Source of the DNA: Chryseobacterium arthrosphaerae
Lineage (GTDB): Bacteria > Bacteroidota > Bacteroidia > Flavobacteriales > Weeksellaceae
NCBI RefSeq assembly: GCF_001684965.1
Contig: NZ_MAYG01000001.1
Span: 2,604,001-2,668,000 of the forward strand
Direction of reading: 5' to 3'
DNA length: 64,000 nucleotides
The position numbers and the translations under genes were made by a program. The notes under the pieces are model-generated. The model had not been told where the DNA came from. It saw only the letters and a program-made list of their open reading frames with translations, and did not search any database. Numbering within the stretch: the stretch's first letter is position 1; the number at the start of each line of letters is the position of its first letter. Below, in pieces: positions 26,055 to 35,702 of this stretch.

Positions 26055-27452
26055 TTAATCAACTTTATTTTTTGCAACTTGAGCCATAAGCTCTGCTTCT
26101 ACTGCCACTGTATCTCCTACATATCCATACCCCTGCATATGAACAATTCCTCTTCTGATAGGCTCTATCAATTCAATTTTGAAAATAAGTGTATCTCCAG
26201 GAATTACTTTTCTCTTGAATTTCACTTTATCAATTTTGATGAAATAAGTAGAATAGTTTTCAGGATCCGGAACGCTGGCCAGTACCAGAATTCCTCCTGT
26301 CTGTGCCAATGCTTCTACCTGCAGTACTCCAGGCATTACGGGTTCTTTAGGGAAGTGTCCAACAAAGAACGGTTCATTCATCGTCACATTTTTCAGACCT
26401 ACTACGTGTGAATCTGAAAGCTCAAGAACTTTATCGATCAATAAGAACGGAGGTCTGTGAGGCATCAGCTTCATAATTCCGTTGATATCGAATACCGGCT
26501 CCTTAGTCAGGTCAAAATCCGGAACGTTTTTCTTTTTCTGCAATTTCCACTGTCGGTTTAGTTTTTTCGCAAACTGGGTATTCACATAGTGTCCCGGTTT
26601 GTTGGCAATAACTTTACCTTTTATTTTTACTCCTGCCAGAGCAAGGTCACCGATTACATCAAGTAACTTGTGTCTTGCCGCTTCGTTAGGGTAGTTTAAG
26701 TTAAGATTATCAAGAATACCGTTTGGTCTGATGGATACATTGTCTTTTCCAAAGGCTTTCTTTAATTTTTCGGTTGTTTCAGGAGTAAGATCTTTATCTA
26801 CATATACAATCGCATTGGAAATATCTCCACCTTTGATCAGGCCGTGATCCAAAAGCATTTCCAATTCGTGCAGGAAGCTGAATGTTCTTGCTGAAGAGAT
26901 TTCGTCTTTAAATTCTGAAATATTTTTAAGAGTGGCATTCTGGGTTCCTAAAACTTTAGTCCCGAAATCTACCATGGTTGTTACTTCGTAAGTATCTGAA
27001 GGAATGATGGTGATTTCCGAACCTGTAGCCGGATCACTGTATGTAAGAACTTCTTTTACCACAAGATATTCTCTTGCTACACTTTGTTCTGCTACTCCAA
27101 CACTTTCGATTGCTTCCACAAAGTATTTTGAAGATCCATCCAAAATCGGAGGCTCAGAAGCATCCATTTCCATCACTGCGTTATCAATATCACAACCTAC
27201 TAAAGCTGCTAAAAGGTGCTCGCATGTGGTAATCTTTACCCCTAATTTTTCTAATGTAGTTCCTCTTTCCGTAGCTACCACATAATTTACATCTGCTTCT
27301 ACCTGAGGATGTCCCTCCAGGTCTGTTCTTACAAATACAAAACCTGTATTTTCTTTAGCAGGTTTAATGGTAAGTTTTACTTCTTTACCAGTGTGAAGAC
27401 CAATTCCAGAAAGAGTTACCTCTTGCTGAAGTGTTTTTTGCATATCACTCAT
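26055..27452 (-). CDS. lpxC-fabZ: Bifunctional LpxC deacetylase / FabZ dehydratase
   Basis: The 465-residue fusion combines UDP-3-O-acyl-GlcNAc deacetylase (about 1-305) and 3-hydroxyacyl-ACP dehydratase (about 320-465), a fusion typical of Bacteroidota. LpxC zinc ligands are seen in [10 protein letters not shown] and in [17 protein letters not shown]. FabZ has [14 protein letters not shown] with the catalytic His and [20 protein letters not shown] with the catalytic Glu. The start at 27452 overlaps the lpxD stop by eight bases (ATGAGTGA); a TTG start at 27479 is less likely. The fusion couples the supply of 3-hydroxyacyl chains between lipid A and fatty acid synthesis. Confidence 0.95.
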   Translation of the reverse strand: MSDMQKTLQQEVTLSGIGLHTGKEVKLTIKPAKENTGFVFVRTDLEGHPQVEADVNYVVATERGTTLEKLGVKITTCEHLLAALVGCDIDNAVMEMDASEPPILDGSSKYFVEAIESVGVAEQSVAREYLVVKEVLTYSDPATGSEITIIPSDTYEVTTMVDFGTKVLGTQNATLKNISEFKDEISSARTFSFLHELEMLLDHGLIKGGDISNAIVYVDKDLTPETTEKLKKAFGKDNVSIRPNGILDNLNLNYPNEAARHKLLDVIGDLALAGVKIKGKVIANKPGHYVNTQFAKKLNRQWKLQKKKNVPDFDLTKEPVFDINGIMKLMPHRPPFLLIDKVLELSDSHVVGLKNVTMNEPFFVGHFPKEPVMPGVLQVEALAQTGGILVLASVPDPENYSTYFIKIDKVKFKRKVIPGDTLIFKIELIEPIRRGIVHMQGYGYVGDTVAVEAELMAQVAKNKVD

Positions 27453-28476
27453 TAGTATTATCTTTTGAGTTATTCTCAAGATTATTTATTCTGTTTACTA
27501 TTCCAGGTAAGTTCCTGAAATGAACATAACTTCTCAAATAGTCATTGTAGCTGATTGCCGGTGAACCATACAATGTTTCTCTGTCATTGACGCTGGAATT
27601 CACACCGCTCTGAGCCTGAATTTTCACCTGATTTCCTATTTTGATATGTCCTACAACGCCTACCTGGCCTCCGATCTGGTTCCAGTCACCGATCGTGGTA
27701 GAACCGGCAATTCCCGCCTGGGCAGCAATCACGTTGTTCTGACCGATTTTCACGTTGTGGGCAATCTGAATCAGGTTATCGATTTTTGTTCCTTTTCCAA
27801 TGACGGTAGAACCTATCGTAGCCCTGTCTATACTGCAGTTGGAACCAATTTCCACGTCATCTTCAATAATAACGTTTCCCAGCTGTGGAATCTTTTTGAA
27901 TCCTTCAGCGGTTGGCTGAAATCCAAATCCGTCACCTCCTACTACCGTATTGGAGTGAATCACACAGTTGTCTCCAATGATACAGTAATCATAAATTCTG
28001 GCACCACTGTCTATTTTACAGTTTTTACCGATTTTTACGCCTTTTCCTATATACACATGCGGATAGATCTGTGAGCCTTCCCCGATTTTAGCTTTTTCGG
28101 AAACATAAGTGAATGCTCCGATATAGGCTTTATCGCCAATCACAGCGGTATCATGAATGGACGAGCCATCTTCAATACCTTCTTTTCTTCCTTTCATTTC
28201 CTGGTACAAGTTCATCAGAACCTGAAAAGAAAGGTAGGCATCCTTTACAACGATTAAGGTAGGGATATAATTATTTTTGTCCAGAAGTTTTTCCGAAACG
28301 ATGATAACAGAGCACTTTGAGGTATCTAAAAAGTGAGAAAACCGATCTTGTGCGATAAAAGACAGATGTCCTGATTCCCCATTTTCAATTGGTGAAACCC
28401 CTGTAATAAGTGCATTCTCGTCACCTATTATTTTTCCGTCAATAAAACTTGCAATTTGCGAAGCTGTAAATTCCAT
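27445..28476 (-). CDS. lpxD: UDP-3-O-acylglucosamine N-acyltransferase
   Basis: The 343-residue enzyme adds the second acyl chain in lipid A synthesis. It has the N-terminal uridine-binding domain (about 1-100), a long beta helix (about 105-300) with [25 protein letters not shown] carrying the catalytic His, and a C-terminal helix. This is the canonical LpxD; a shorter paralogue is at 23351-24253. The ATG at 28476 is preferred over a TTG nine bases upstream because a near-perfect promoter (28483-28511) overlaps that TTG. It opens the lipid A operon and overlaps lpxC-fabZ. Confidence 0.93.
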   Translation of the reverse strand: MEFTASQIASFIDGKIIGDENALITGVSPIENGESGHLSFIAQDRFSHFLDTSKCSVIIVSEKLLDKNNYIPTLIVVKDAYLSFQVLMNLYQEMKGRKEGIEDGSSIHDTAVIGDKAYIGAFTYVSEKAKIGEGSQIYPHVYIGKGVKIGKNCKIDSGARIYDYCIIGDNCVIHSNTVVGGDGFGFQPTAEGFKKIPQLGNVIIEDDVEIGSNCSIDRATIGSTVIGKGTKIDNLIQIAHNVKIGQNNVIAAQAGIAGSTTIGDWNQIGGQVGVVGHIKIGNQVKIQAQSGVNSSVNDRETLYGSPAISYNDYLRSYVHFRNLPGIVNRINNLENNSKDNTNE

Positions 28477-28482
28477 ATTCTG

Positions 28483-28511
28483 CAAAGATAAGAAATTCTA
28501 TAATTTGCAAA
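28483..28511 (-). promoter_or_regulatory. Promoter of the lpxD operon, giving a nearly leaderless transcript
   Basis: On the minus strand TTTG (28511-28508) is followed after 17 bases by TATCTTTG (28490-28483), matching the Bacteroidota consensus. The -7 box ends only six bases before the lpxD ATG, so transcription should begin within a few bases of the start codon. Confidence 0.7.
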
Positions 28512-28547
28512 CATTTTTTGGATTCAGATCGTAAATTTTAATATTAT

Positions 28548-29774
28548 TTAAGAGTCTATCCGGGAGATATCTCTTGGAAACATAAGAATATGACGGGTCG
28601 TTTTATTGATCATAAGCCCTGATAGAAGCTGATCTTCAGACTCATGAAGTTTCATTTTTTTACCGTTCTTCTGCAGCAGGTAAATCGGTTGCTTTTCGGT
28701 ATCATAAGGCAAAAGCTTCCTTTTTATTTCATATACCAGTTCATGACCGTTATCAATTCCGAAAAATTTATTGGTATTTTCCACTTTCTCAGCAATAAGT
28801 TCCTCATGAAAAGGGTGTGAAGAAATGATAGTTTTGGGTAAATTTCTCTGGATCACACATCGGCACCAGTAGGACAATACAAAATCTTCCGAGTTCTGCC
28901 ATTCTTTCATGGCCTGAATCACATCATTATCATCAAGTTTTGTGAATCTTTCTATATCTTCAGCGGTTGCGGCACTCTTGCCACGGTACAGAAAATATTT
29001 CAGATTATCTGTTGCCGGAAGTTCCACCCCCTGAGAGATCAGGTATTTTGCTCTTTCAAGAATCTTCACCAGAAGAAATTCTGCCAATGCTGATGTTTTA
29101 TGATAATACACCTGCCAGTACATGAACATTCTGGCAGTAAGGAAATTTTCGATAGAATAAATCCCTTTTGCATCAATCACCAGTTCTCCTTCTTCGCAGA
29201 CATTCATCATCGAAATAATTCTCTGGGTATTAATATTTCCTTCTGATACGCCGGTGAAAAAGCTGTCTCTTTTCAGGTAGTCCAGCCGGTCTACATCCAA
29301 TTGAGAGGAAATCAGCTGATTGAAAAACTTCCTGTGGTATTTGCCCTGAAACATTTCAATAGCCATAGACAACTGCCCGTTAAATTCCTCATTCAGCTTA
29401 TTCATCAGCAATAAAGATAATTTTTCGTGGTGCCAGTCATCCATCAGCATACTTTCCAAAGCATGGGAAAACGGACCATGACCAATATCATGCATCAGAA
29501 TAGCCAGCATCGCCCCTTTTTCTTCTTCTTCAGAAATCTTTACCCCTTTCTGCTTCAATGTCTCCAAAGCGGTAAACATAAGATGCATTGCTCCCAAAGC
29601 GTGATGAAATCTTGTATGGGTAGCTCCCGGGAAAATCAGATTCAAAAGCCCGGTCTGCCCTATCCTTCTCAGTCTCTGAAAATAGGGATGCTCAATGATA
29701 TCAAATAAAATTTCGTGGGGAATCCTGATAAATCCGTGAACGGGATCGTTGATGATTTTTAGCTTATTCTGCAT
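28548..29774 (-). CDS. HD-domain phosphohydrolase, dNTPase-like
   Basis: The 408-residue protein belongs to the HD-superfamily phosphohydrolases related to dGTP triphosphohydrolases and SAMHD1. Motifs include FQRLRRIGQTGL, ATHTRFHHALG with candidate metal His57, and the HD pair at about 95-96 in ILMHDIGHGPFSHALE. The start at 29774 gives the usual N-terminus KIINDPVHGFI; the upstream in-frame extension is not family-like. Activity is probably hydrolysis of dNTPs or another nucleotide. A TAnnTTTG box (CAAAGTTA on the plus strand, 29796-29803) lies 21 bases upstream. Confidence 0.85.
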   Translation of the reverse strand: MQNKLKIINDPVHGFIRIPHEILFDIIEHPYFQRLRRIGQTGLLNLIFPGATHTRFHHALGAMHLMFTALETLKQKGVKISEEEEKGAMLAILMHDIGHGPFSHALESMLMDDWHHEKLSLLLMNKLNEEFNGQLSMAIEMFQGKYHRKFFNQLISSQLDVDRLDYLKRDSFFTGVSEGNINTQRIISMMNVCEEGELVIDAKGIYSIENFLTARMFMYWQVYYHKTSALAEFLLVKILERAKYLISQGVELPATDNLKYFLYRGKSAATAEDIERFTKLDDNDVIQAMKEWQNSEDFVLSYWCRCVIQRNLPKTIISSHPFHEELIAEKVENTNKFFGIDNGHELVYEIKRKLLPYDTEKQPIYLLQKNGKKMKLHESEDQLLSGLMINKTTRHILMFPRDISRIDS

Positions 29775-29975
29775 TGAAACGTCAGTATTAGTAAACAAAG
29801 TTAGGCATTTTTAATTTGGGGCATGATTAAATTAGTATTAAAAGAAAGATGGAGGCATAGAGAAGGAAGCCGGAAGTTTTTATCGCATATGAGACAATAT
29901 ATATTTATTATGATCTATTACTTCCTGCTTCTGGCCTCAAAATCCCTTACCACCTGATATTCTTCAAAAAAACAA

Positions 29976-30006
29976 TTGCAGCTCTGCCATTAAAAATCTA
30001 TCTTTG
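29976..30006 (+). promoter_or_regulatory. Bacteroidota-type promoter of the S41 peptidase gene
   Basis: TTG at 29976-29978 and TATCTTTG at 29999-30006 are 20 bases apart, an exact consensus match. It overlaps a possible TTG start at 30004, which supports the ATG at 30028 as the true start. Confidence 0.75.
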
Positions 30007-30027
30007 AAAGAAACACGACAGCCTTTA

Positions 30028-31668
30028 ATGATAAAGCATTTTCTTTTCATTCTGTTCTTTTTCAGTTTAAATTTTCCTGCACAGATTGTATCTGAAAATC
30101 AAAAACTTGAATCCCTCTGCCGGATCTGGGGATTTTTAAAATACTATCACCCCAATGTAGCCAAAGGAAATCTGAAATGGGATGATCAGCTCCTCAGGAA
30201 GATTGACGAACTTGAAAATATTGATAATAAGAAAGCCCTGAATGATTTATATTCTCAATGGATTGATAGCCTCGGAAAAATTGAACCCTGTACAGCCTGT
30301 TCAGAAAAAGACCATACAACCTATTTCTTAAAAAATTTTGACCTGAGCTGGATCGATAATTCTGACCTGCTCGATAAGAATATTTCAAAAAAGCTCCGTT
30401 ATATTGAAAACAACAGAAATACGGGGGATCATTATTACTTCGGGACAGGCAATAAAAAAATATATTTCCGGCATGAAAAATCATATGGTGCAGGGTTTAC
30501 TTCCAAAGCGGTGAGTTTGCTTGAACTCTTCAGATACTGGAATTATATAGAATATTTTTTTCCTTATAAATACCAGACCGATCAGAACTGGAATAATGTT
30601 CTTACCGAAATGATTCCCAAGATTCTCATAGCCGACCGTAATGAAAGCTATCATCTGGCATTGGCTGAACTGATCACAAAAACGGATGATTCGCATGCTT
30701 ATCTGCATTCAAACCCTATCAGCCTTCATCTGTACGGGAGCAGAAAAGTGCCTGTGGAATATTCTTATGCAGAAGGGAAGCTCGTTGTCACAAAAATCAA
30801 TGCTACCCGTTACAAAGAGAAAGGTCCGTTAATCGTTGGTGATGTTATTTACGATATAGAAGGAAAAACGATTCCGCAAATGGTTAACTATTTCGGACAA
30901 TACATTCCTGCCTCCAATTCCTGGGGAAAAATATATAAAGTGAGGGATAAATTCCTTTTCAGCAGTAAGGATTCTCTTACTTTAAGAATCGAAAGAAATG
31001 GACAGAATATAACGGTAACGGCTAAAACCTACCCTGTAAAGGATATTATCCGTGAAAAAAACAGCATTCCTGATAAATGGAAGTTTCTGGATGCTCAGAA
31101 GGAAACCGGCTATGTTGATATGGGGGTTATAGAAAAAGAAGACCTGAATGAAATGTACAGGAATTTAAAATCTGCAAAATCCATTATCTTTGATATCAGG
31201 AATTATCCTAAGCAGACGATCCATCCTTTAAGCTTTCTTCTATTGCCAACAGCAGTTCCCTATTATCAGTTTACTTATCCGGAAACCCGTTATCCCGGTA
31301 AATATTATTCGGGGATCAATACTGTCGGAAGAAAAAATCGTGAATACTATAAAGGCAATGTCATCGTTTTAGTAAATGAAAGTACCCAAAGCCAGGCAGA
31401 GACTACAGTAATGATGTTTAAACAGCATCCCAAAGCTAAAATTATCGGGAGCAATACTTCAGGAGCCAACGGGGATGTAATTGCCTTTAAGATTGCAGAT
31501 CTCAATACTCAGTTTTCCGGATTAGGGGCTTACTATCCTGACGGCAGAGAAACCCAGCGAATCGGAATTGTACCGGATATTATGATAAAACCCAGTATAG
31601 AAGGCATTAAAGCGGGAAAAGATGAAGTGCTTGAAAGGGCTTTGGAGTACATAAAAAATAATGAATAA
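30028..31668 (+). CDS. Secreted S41-family (C-terminal processing-like) peptidase
   Basis: The 546-residue protein has a signal peptide (1-19, ending FPAQ). Residues about 30-130 form an N-terminal helical region, a TDDSHAYL motif is near 220-227, a degenerate PDZ-like region covers about 245-335, and the S41 core follows (about 355-545). The nucleophile is probably Ser455 in NESTQSQAE, with SGANGDVIAF downstream forming the rest of the core. It should act in the periplasm or outside. It is a single-gene unit with a clear promoter. Confidence 0.82.
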   Translation: MIKHFLFILFFFSLNFPAQIVSENQKLESLCRIWGFLKYYHPNVAKGNLKWDDQLLRKIDELENIDNKKALNDLYSQWIDSLGKIEPCTACSEKDHTTYFLKNFDLSWIDNSDLLDKNISKKLRYIENNRNTGDHYYFGTGNKKIYFRHEKSYGAGFTSKAVSLLELFRYWNYIEYFFPYKYQTDQNWNNVLTEMIPKILIADRNESYHLALAELITKTDDSHAYLHSNPISLHLYGSRKVPVEYSYAEGKLVVTKINATRYKEKGPLIVGDVIYDIEGKTIPQMVNYFGQYIPASNSWGKIYKVRDKFLFSSKDSLTLRIERNGQNITVTAKTYPVKDIIREKNSIPDKWKFLDAQKETGYVDMGVIEKEDLNEMYRNLKSAKSIIFDIRNYPKQTIHPLSFLLLPTAVPYYQFTYPETRYPGKYYSGINTVGRKNREYYKGNVIVLVNESTQSQAETTVMMFKQHPKAKIIGSNTSGANGDVIAFKIADLNTQFSGLGAYYPDGRETQRIGIVPDIMIKPSIEGIKAGKDEVLERALEYIKNNE

Positions 31669-31800
31669 ATAAAACGGAAAGATGAAATATCCTATGGTAT
31701 TTTCATTTAACTAATATTTAACTTTTAATATTTCGATTTTGTGAGATTTTAAAAGGATTTGGTCAACATTTTGATACAATAACCATGTAAAAAATAAATT

Positions 31801-33345
31801 ATGTCAGAAAAGATATTATGGATCGATGATGAAATAGATTTACTTAAACCTCATATCGTATTTTTAGAAAAGAAAGGTTACCAGGTAACCCCGGTGAATA
31901 ACGTGAACGAGGCTTTGGAACTTATGGATTCAGAGAAATTTGCTTTAACACTCATTGATGAAAATATGCCGGGTATTTCCGGACTGGAAGCTATTCCTAT
32001 GATCAAGGAAAAAGATAATTCCCTGAAGATTGTAATGGTGACCAAAAGCGAAGAGGAACATATTATGGAAGAGGCTATCGGATCTCAGATTGCCGATTAT
32101 ATCCTTAAGCCTGTAAATCCTAATCAGATATTGCTTTCGTTAAAGAAAAATCTTCAGCAGGATAATCTTGTGGAGCAAAAGACAATATTACAATACCAGC
32201 AGGAGTTCAGAAACCTTTCTATGGAGCTGTCTTACCTGAGAACTTATCAGGAATGGGCAGAATACTATAAAAAGATCCTCAGCTGGGAGATTAAATTTGA
32301 TAAAGTAGCTGATAATGAATTTGCCGATCTTTTACAGTCTCAGAAAGAAGAAGCCAACATTCAGTTTGCGAAGTTTATTGAAAAGAATTACGAAGACTGG
32401 CTGACAGATTCTGACAAGCCTATGATGAGCCACACGCTTTTCAAAGAAAAAATAAAGCCTGAGGTTGAAAAAGAGAAAGTCCTGTTATTAATGGTTGACA
32501 ACCTTCGCTACGATCAGTGGAAAGTGATTGAACCTTTATTTACAAAATATTATAACAAGATATCTGAAGATTATTATTACAGTATCCTTCCTACCGCTAC
32601 CCAATATGCAAGAAACTCTTTCTTTGCCGGGCTGATGCCGTCAGAGATTGAAAAACGTTTTCCTGATAAATGGTTTAATGACAATGAAGAAGGTAATAAA
32701 AATGAATTTGAGCGAGACTTCCTTGAGGATCAGATGAAGAGGATTGGTCTGGGATCAAAATCGATGAAATACCTGAAAGTACTGAACGCTGATTTTGAAA
32801 GAAAGATCTACGATGATTTCAATCAACATAAAAACAATGATCTTCTGGTGATTGTCTACAACTTCATCGATATTCTTTCTCATGCGAAGACAGACAATCA
32901 TATTGTGGACCAGCTTATCCGTGATGATAAGACTTTCCGTTCACTGACATTCAACTGGTTTGAAAACTCTTCCCTTTTAAAGATCATCAAAGCAGCGGCT
33001 GAAAACGGTTACAAACTGGTCATCACCACAGACCACGGAACGGTATACGTTAAAAAACCAAGTAAAGTTGTAGGTGACAGGGAAACCTCCACCAACATCC
33101 GATACAAGACCGGTAAAAGCTTAACATATGACGACAGTGACGTATGGGCAATCACCAACCCGGAGAAACTGTTCCTTCCGAAAGGAAATTTAAGTTCCAA
33201 ATATATTTTTGCGAAAAACAATATATTCCTGGCTTATCCTAAGAACTACAATCATTTTGTAAATTACTATAAAGAAACCTATCAGCACGGAGGAATTTCA
33301 TTGGAAGAATGTATCATTCCTATCAGTGTATTAGAACCCAAGTAG
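31801..33345 (+). CDS. porX: PorX, response regulator with PglZ phosphatase-like domain
   Basis: The 514-residue protein joins a receiver domain (about 1-120) to a long helical linker and a C-terminal PglZ domain (about 210-510) of the alkaline phosphatase superfamily. Receiver residues are complete: Asp9-Asp10, phosphoacceptor Asp53 in LIDENMPG, Thr79 and Lys101 in ILKPVNP. PglZ metal-site segments include MVDNLRYDQW, LPTATQYARNSFF and TTDHGT. The same architecture is seen in PorX, which works with the kinase PorY to control type IX secretion genes and is reported to act as a metal-dependent phosphodiesterase. PorY is not in the window. Its presence fits the T9SS sorting domain at 18766. Confidence 0.9.
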   Translation: MSEKILWIDDEIDLLKPHIVFLEKKGYQVTPVNNVNEALELMDSEKFALTLIDENMPGISGLEAIPMIKEKDNSLKIVMVTKSEEEHIMEEAIGSQIADYILKPVNPNQILLSLKKNLQQDNLVEQKTILQYQQEFRNLSMELSYLRTYQEWAEYYKKILSWEIKFDKVADNEFADLLQSQKEEANIQFAKFIEKNYEDWLTDSDKPMMSHTLFKEKIKPEVEKEKVLLLMVDNLRYDQWKVIEPLFTKYYNKISEDYYYSILPTATQYARNSFFAGLMPSEIEKRFPDKWFNDNEEGNKNEFERDFLEDQMKRIGLGSKSMKYLKVLNADFERKIYDDFNQHKNNDLLVIVYNFIDILSHAKTDNHIVDQLIRDDKTFRSLTFNWFENSSLLKIIKAAAENGYKLVITTDHGTVYVKKPSKVVGDRETSTNIRYKTGKSLTYDDSDVWAITNPEKLFLPKGNLSSKYIFAKNNIFLAYPKNYNHFVNYYKETYQHGGISLEECIIPISVLEPK

Positions 33346-33376
33346 TTTTTTTCATAGTTTATTTAATTTTGGGTTT

Positions 33377-33418
33377 AAGCGGGAAAAATCAATTGATTTT
33401 TCCCGCTTCTTTTTTTAG
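33377..33418 (+). terminator. Terminator after porX
   Basis: A perfect 32-base palindrome (33377-33408, arms AAGCGGGAAAAATCAA) is followed by CTTTTTTT. It lies about 30 bases after the porX stop codon. Confidence 0.9.
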
Positions 33419-33455
33419 AGTCTGCAAGAGTTCATATCTTCGTAAAAAATACTTC

Positions 33456-33749
33456 ATGTTTATTATTTCCCTTACCTATAAGGCTCCTCTTGAGAATGTG
33501 GAGGTCCATATTCCGGAACATTATTCTTTTCTTCAACAGTATTATGATGCCGGATTATTTATTGCATCGGGAAGAAAAGAGCCGAGGAACGGAGGGATTA
33601 TTATCTGTAACGCTTCTTCCATAACTGAAGTAGAGCAGATCATTACGGAAGATCCTTTTCATATCCACCAGATCGCAGATTATGAGATCACGGAATTCTT
33701 TCCATCGAAATACAACGAAAATTTTAAATTCTTTATAAAAGACTCATGA
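33456..33749 (+). CDS. YCII-related protein
   Basis: The 97-residue protein begins MFIISLTYK and has the YCII ferredoxin-like fold pattern: a first strand, EHYSFLQQYYDAGLFIASGRKEPRNGGIIIC with the SGR motif, and FHIHQIADYEITEF near the end with the conserved DPF-type turn (EDPFHIHQIADY). The start at 33456 is chosen because the longer in-frame reading passes back through the porX terminator. Its last four bases overlap the exonuclease III start (ATGA). Members are small enzymes or stress-related proteins of unclear activity. Confidence 0.8.
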   Translation: MFIISLTYKAPLENVEVHIPEHYSFLQQYYDAGLFIASGRKEPRNGGIIICNASSITEVEQIITEDPFHIHQIADYEITEFFPSKYNENFKFFIKDS

Positions 33750-34510
33750 GATTAATTACCTACAATGTCAACGGAATCCGGGCAGCATTTACCAAAGATT
33801 TTTTAGGCTGGCTGAAGACTGCAGATCCGGATATTATAGCCATTCAGGAGAGCAAAGCCGGAAATGACCAGATCGATATTGAAAGCCTTGAAAAACTGGG
33901 CTATCACAGTTATTGGCATTCCGCAGTAAGAAAAGGCTACAGTGGGGTCGGAATTGCCTCAAAAATAAAACCCAACCATGTAGAGTATGGCTGCGGTATT
34001 GAAAGCTATGATAATGAAGGCAGGATCATCCGCGCAGATTTTGATGGTTTTTCTGCCATTTCCGTGTATGTACCTTCTGCCTCCAATATTGAAAGACTGG
34101 ATTTTAAAATGCAGTTCTGCCATGACTTCCTGGAATACATCAAAAATTTAAAAAAGGAAATTCCCAATCTGATTATTTCCGGTGATTTTAATATCTGCCA
34201 TGAGGCTATTGATATTCATAATCCCGCAGGCTTAAAGAACGTTTCAGGCTTTCTTCCTATGGAAAGGGAATGGATGACCAGTTTCATCAATGAATGTGAG
34301 CTGATTGACAGTTTCAGGTTTTTCAATAATGAGCCGGATCATTATACCTGGTGGAGCTACAGACAGAATTCAAGGGAAAGAAACAAAGGCTGGAGACTAG
34401 ATTACAACTTCACATCCTATAGCTTAAAGGATAAGCTTACCCGGGCGGTTATTTTAAAGGAAGCTGTGCATTCTGACCACTGCCCTGCTTTGCTGGAATT
34501 GGATGTATAA
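33746..34510 (+). CDS. xth: Exodeoxyribonuclease III / AP endonuclease
   Basis: The 254-residue enzyme cuts DNA at abasic sites and trims 3' ends during base excision repair. All family motifs are present: ITYNVNGIRAA at the N-terminus, IIAIQESKAG with the metal Glu, ISGDFNICH, and the C-terminal HSDHCPALLEL with the catalytic Asp-His. It overlaps the YCII gene by four bases, so translation is coupled. A hairpin follows and is shared with the convergent RlpA-like gene. Confidence 0.93.
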   Translation: MRLITYNVNGIRAAFTKDFLGWLKTADPDIIAIQESKAGNDQIDIESLEKLGYHSYWHSAVRKGYSGVGIASKIKPNHVEYGCGIESYDNEGRIIRADFDGFSAISVYVPSASNIERLDFKMQFCHDFLEYIKNLKKEIPNLIISGDFNICHEAIDIHNPAGLKNVSGFLPMEREWMTSFINECELIDSFRFFNNEPDHYTWWSYRQNSRERNKGWRLDYNFTSYSLKDKLTRAVILKEAVHSDHCPALLELDV

Positions 34511-34532
34511 TATATAAGGCAGAGTCCTAAAA

Positions 34533-34565
34533 CAAAAAGCCAGCTGAATCAGCTGGCTTTTTTTA
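34533..34565. terminator. Bidirectional terminator between xth and the RlpA-like gene
   Basis: AAAGCCAGCT at 34537-34546 pairs with AGCTGGCTTT at 34551-34560, with A-rich sequence on the left and TTTT on the right, so it can work in both directions for these convergent genes. Confidence 0.85.
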
Positions 34566-34580
34566 ATTTAAATCATAAGA

Positions 34581-34952
34581 TTAATCGACAATTTCATATT
34601 CAACCGGAATGGTACCATGACTGATATCTCCGATCTCATCGAACGCAGCTTTAGACATATCTAAAGATCTTGATGAATGGTAAGGTCCTCTGTCATTAAT
34701 TCTCACTATCACTTCTTTACCATTTTTAAGGTTTGTTACCTTAACGTTTGTTCCGAATGGAAGCGTTCTGTTTGCTGCAGTAAACTTTGAGTTATCAAAG
34801 ATTTCTCCGCTAGCTGTTTTTCTACCGTTAAATTTATCGTGGTAGTACGATGCATAACTTGTTTTTTTCGCATCTAAGGCATTTGCTGTAAACGAGTAAA
34901 TACCTAAGGTTGAAATCATCATTATGATTACGAGAATGAATCTTTTCATCAT
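34581..34952 (-). CDS. RlpA-like double-psi beta-barrel protein
   Basis: The 123-residue protein has a signal peptide (about 1-25) and a single RlpA-type double-psi beta-barrel: YASYYHDKFNGRKTASGE, FDNSKFTAANRTLPFGT, VTNLKNGKEVIVRINDRGP and SLDMSKAAFDEIG. The conserved His and Asp of lytic RlpA proteins fit HDKFNG and NDRGP. Such proteins cleave or bind naked glycan strands in peptidoglycan. There is no SPOR domain, unlike E. coli RlpA. A TAnnTTTG box on the minus strand (CAAAAGTA, 34980-34987) lies upstream. Confidence 0.87.
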   Translation of the reverse strand: MMKRFILVIIMMISTLGIYSFTANALDAKKTSYASYYHDKFNGRKTASGEIFDNSKFTAANRTLPFGTNVKVTNLKNGKEVIVRINDRGPYHSSRSLDMSKAAFDEIGDISHGTIPVEYEIVD

Positions 34953-35649
34953 TTTGAACTTTTATTGGTTTTGACAGGGCAAAAGTATCAGGAATCTTCA
35001 CAAGTCCCTATTCGATATGTTAAAAACCGTTAATAAAAGTTTAAAAATATGTTAACGATCACTGCGAGCCCCTATAAACAGGGATTTACAGGCGCATTGT
35101 TAAAAAGTGTTAAAAAAACGCTATAAAAGTTAATATAATTAACTAATTCATGCATAATTTAAAAAACAGCAATCCGTAAAACGCTTATAATCAGAATTTT
35201 ACAAAATACGAAAAGTTAAAATAAAGCCCGAAAATCAATCTTAAAAGTTTAAAAGTCTTAAATGACAGATCACTGAAAAAGTTTCTGACAGAACACGTTT
35301 GAAGTCATCCAACCGGATTTTAAAGATTGTTTTTAACATCCTTTTATTCTGTTAAAACTGATCAATGGATTTATTTTTTACAAACCTGATGTTGTTCATT
35401 CAAAAAATGCACCATTTTATTATTCTACTAACTTTAATATGTTACCCAAGTAGTTGGCATTCAATAGAGGTTCTGAAATTAAGTATAAAAAACAAATACA
35501 ACTGCGCCGGTACAGCACACTCATAAGGTCCCTCCGGGCTTCTTATTTTGATTAAAATTCATTTGTAAGAAATATTACCCCTTAATGCTGTTTTATATTG
35601 AATAATCATTAATCTATTGATCCGGAAAACAAAGAACATCCCTCTTAAA
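34953..35649. other. About 700-base gene-free spacer
   Basis: Stop codons are frequent in all frames and I see no convincing gene or structured RNA. The right part should be the 3' flank of the secreted-protein gene at 35703. At 35363-35377 the sequence CAATGGATTTATTTT exactly matches the core of the double-hairpin repeat at 1931 and 4541, preceded by a GTTAAAACTGAT that resembles its first arm; this is probably a relic copy. A small RNA cannot be excluded by eye. Confidence 0.45.
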
Positions 35650-35683
35650 AAACAAAAACCAATGATTGCTCATTGGTTTTTTT
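35650..35683 (-). terminator. Terminator after the secreted-protein pair
   Basis: AAAAACCAATGA at 35654-35665 pairs with TCATTGGTTTTT at 35670-35681 across a four-base loop. On the minus strand it is followed by GTTTTTTAAG. It lies 20 bases past the stop at 35703. Confidence 0.88.
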
Positions 35684-35702
35684 ATGTAATTAAATAAAAA
35701 TA

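Noticed and set aside
27453..27479. TTG start at 27479 for LpxC-FabZ
   Set aside because: It would add nine residues not seen in LpxC proteins; the ATGAGTGA overlap with lpxD fits a coupled start at 27452.
30004..30027. TTG start for the S41 peptidase at 30004
   Set aside because: It overlaps the -7 box TATCTTTG; the ATG at 30028 opens a clean signal peptide.
33309..33455. Long N-terminal extension of the YCII protein
   Set aside because: It would run through the end of porX and its terminator; the ATG at 33456 gives the normal family N-terminus.
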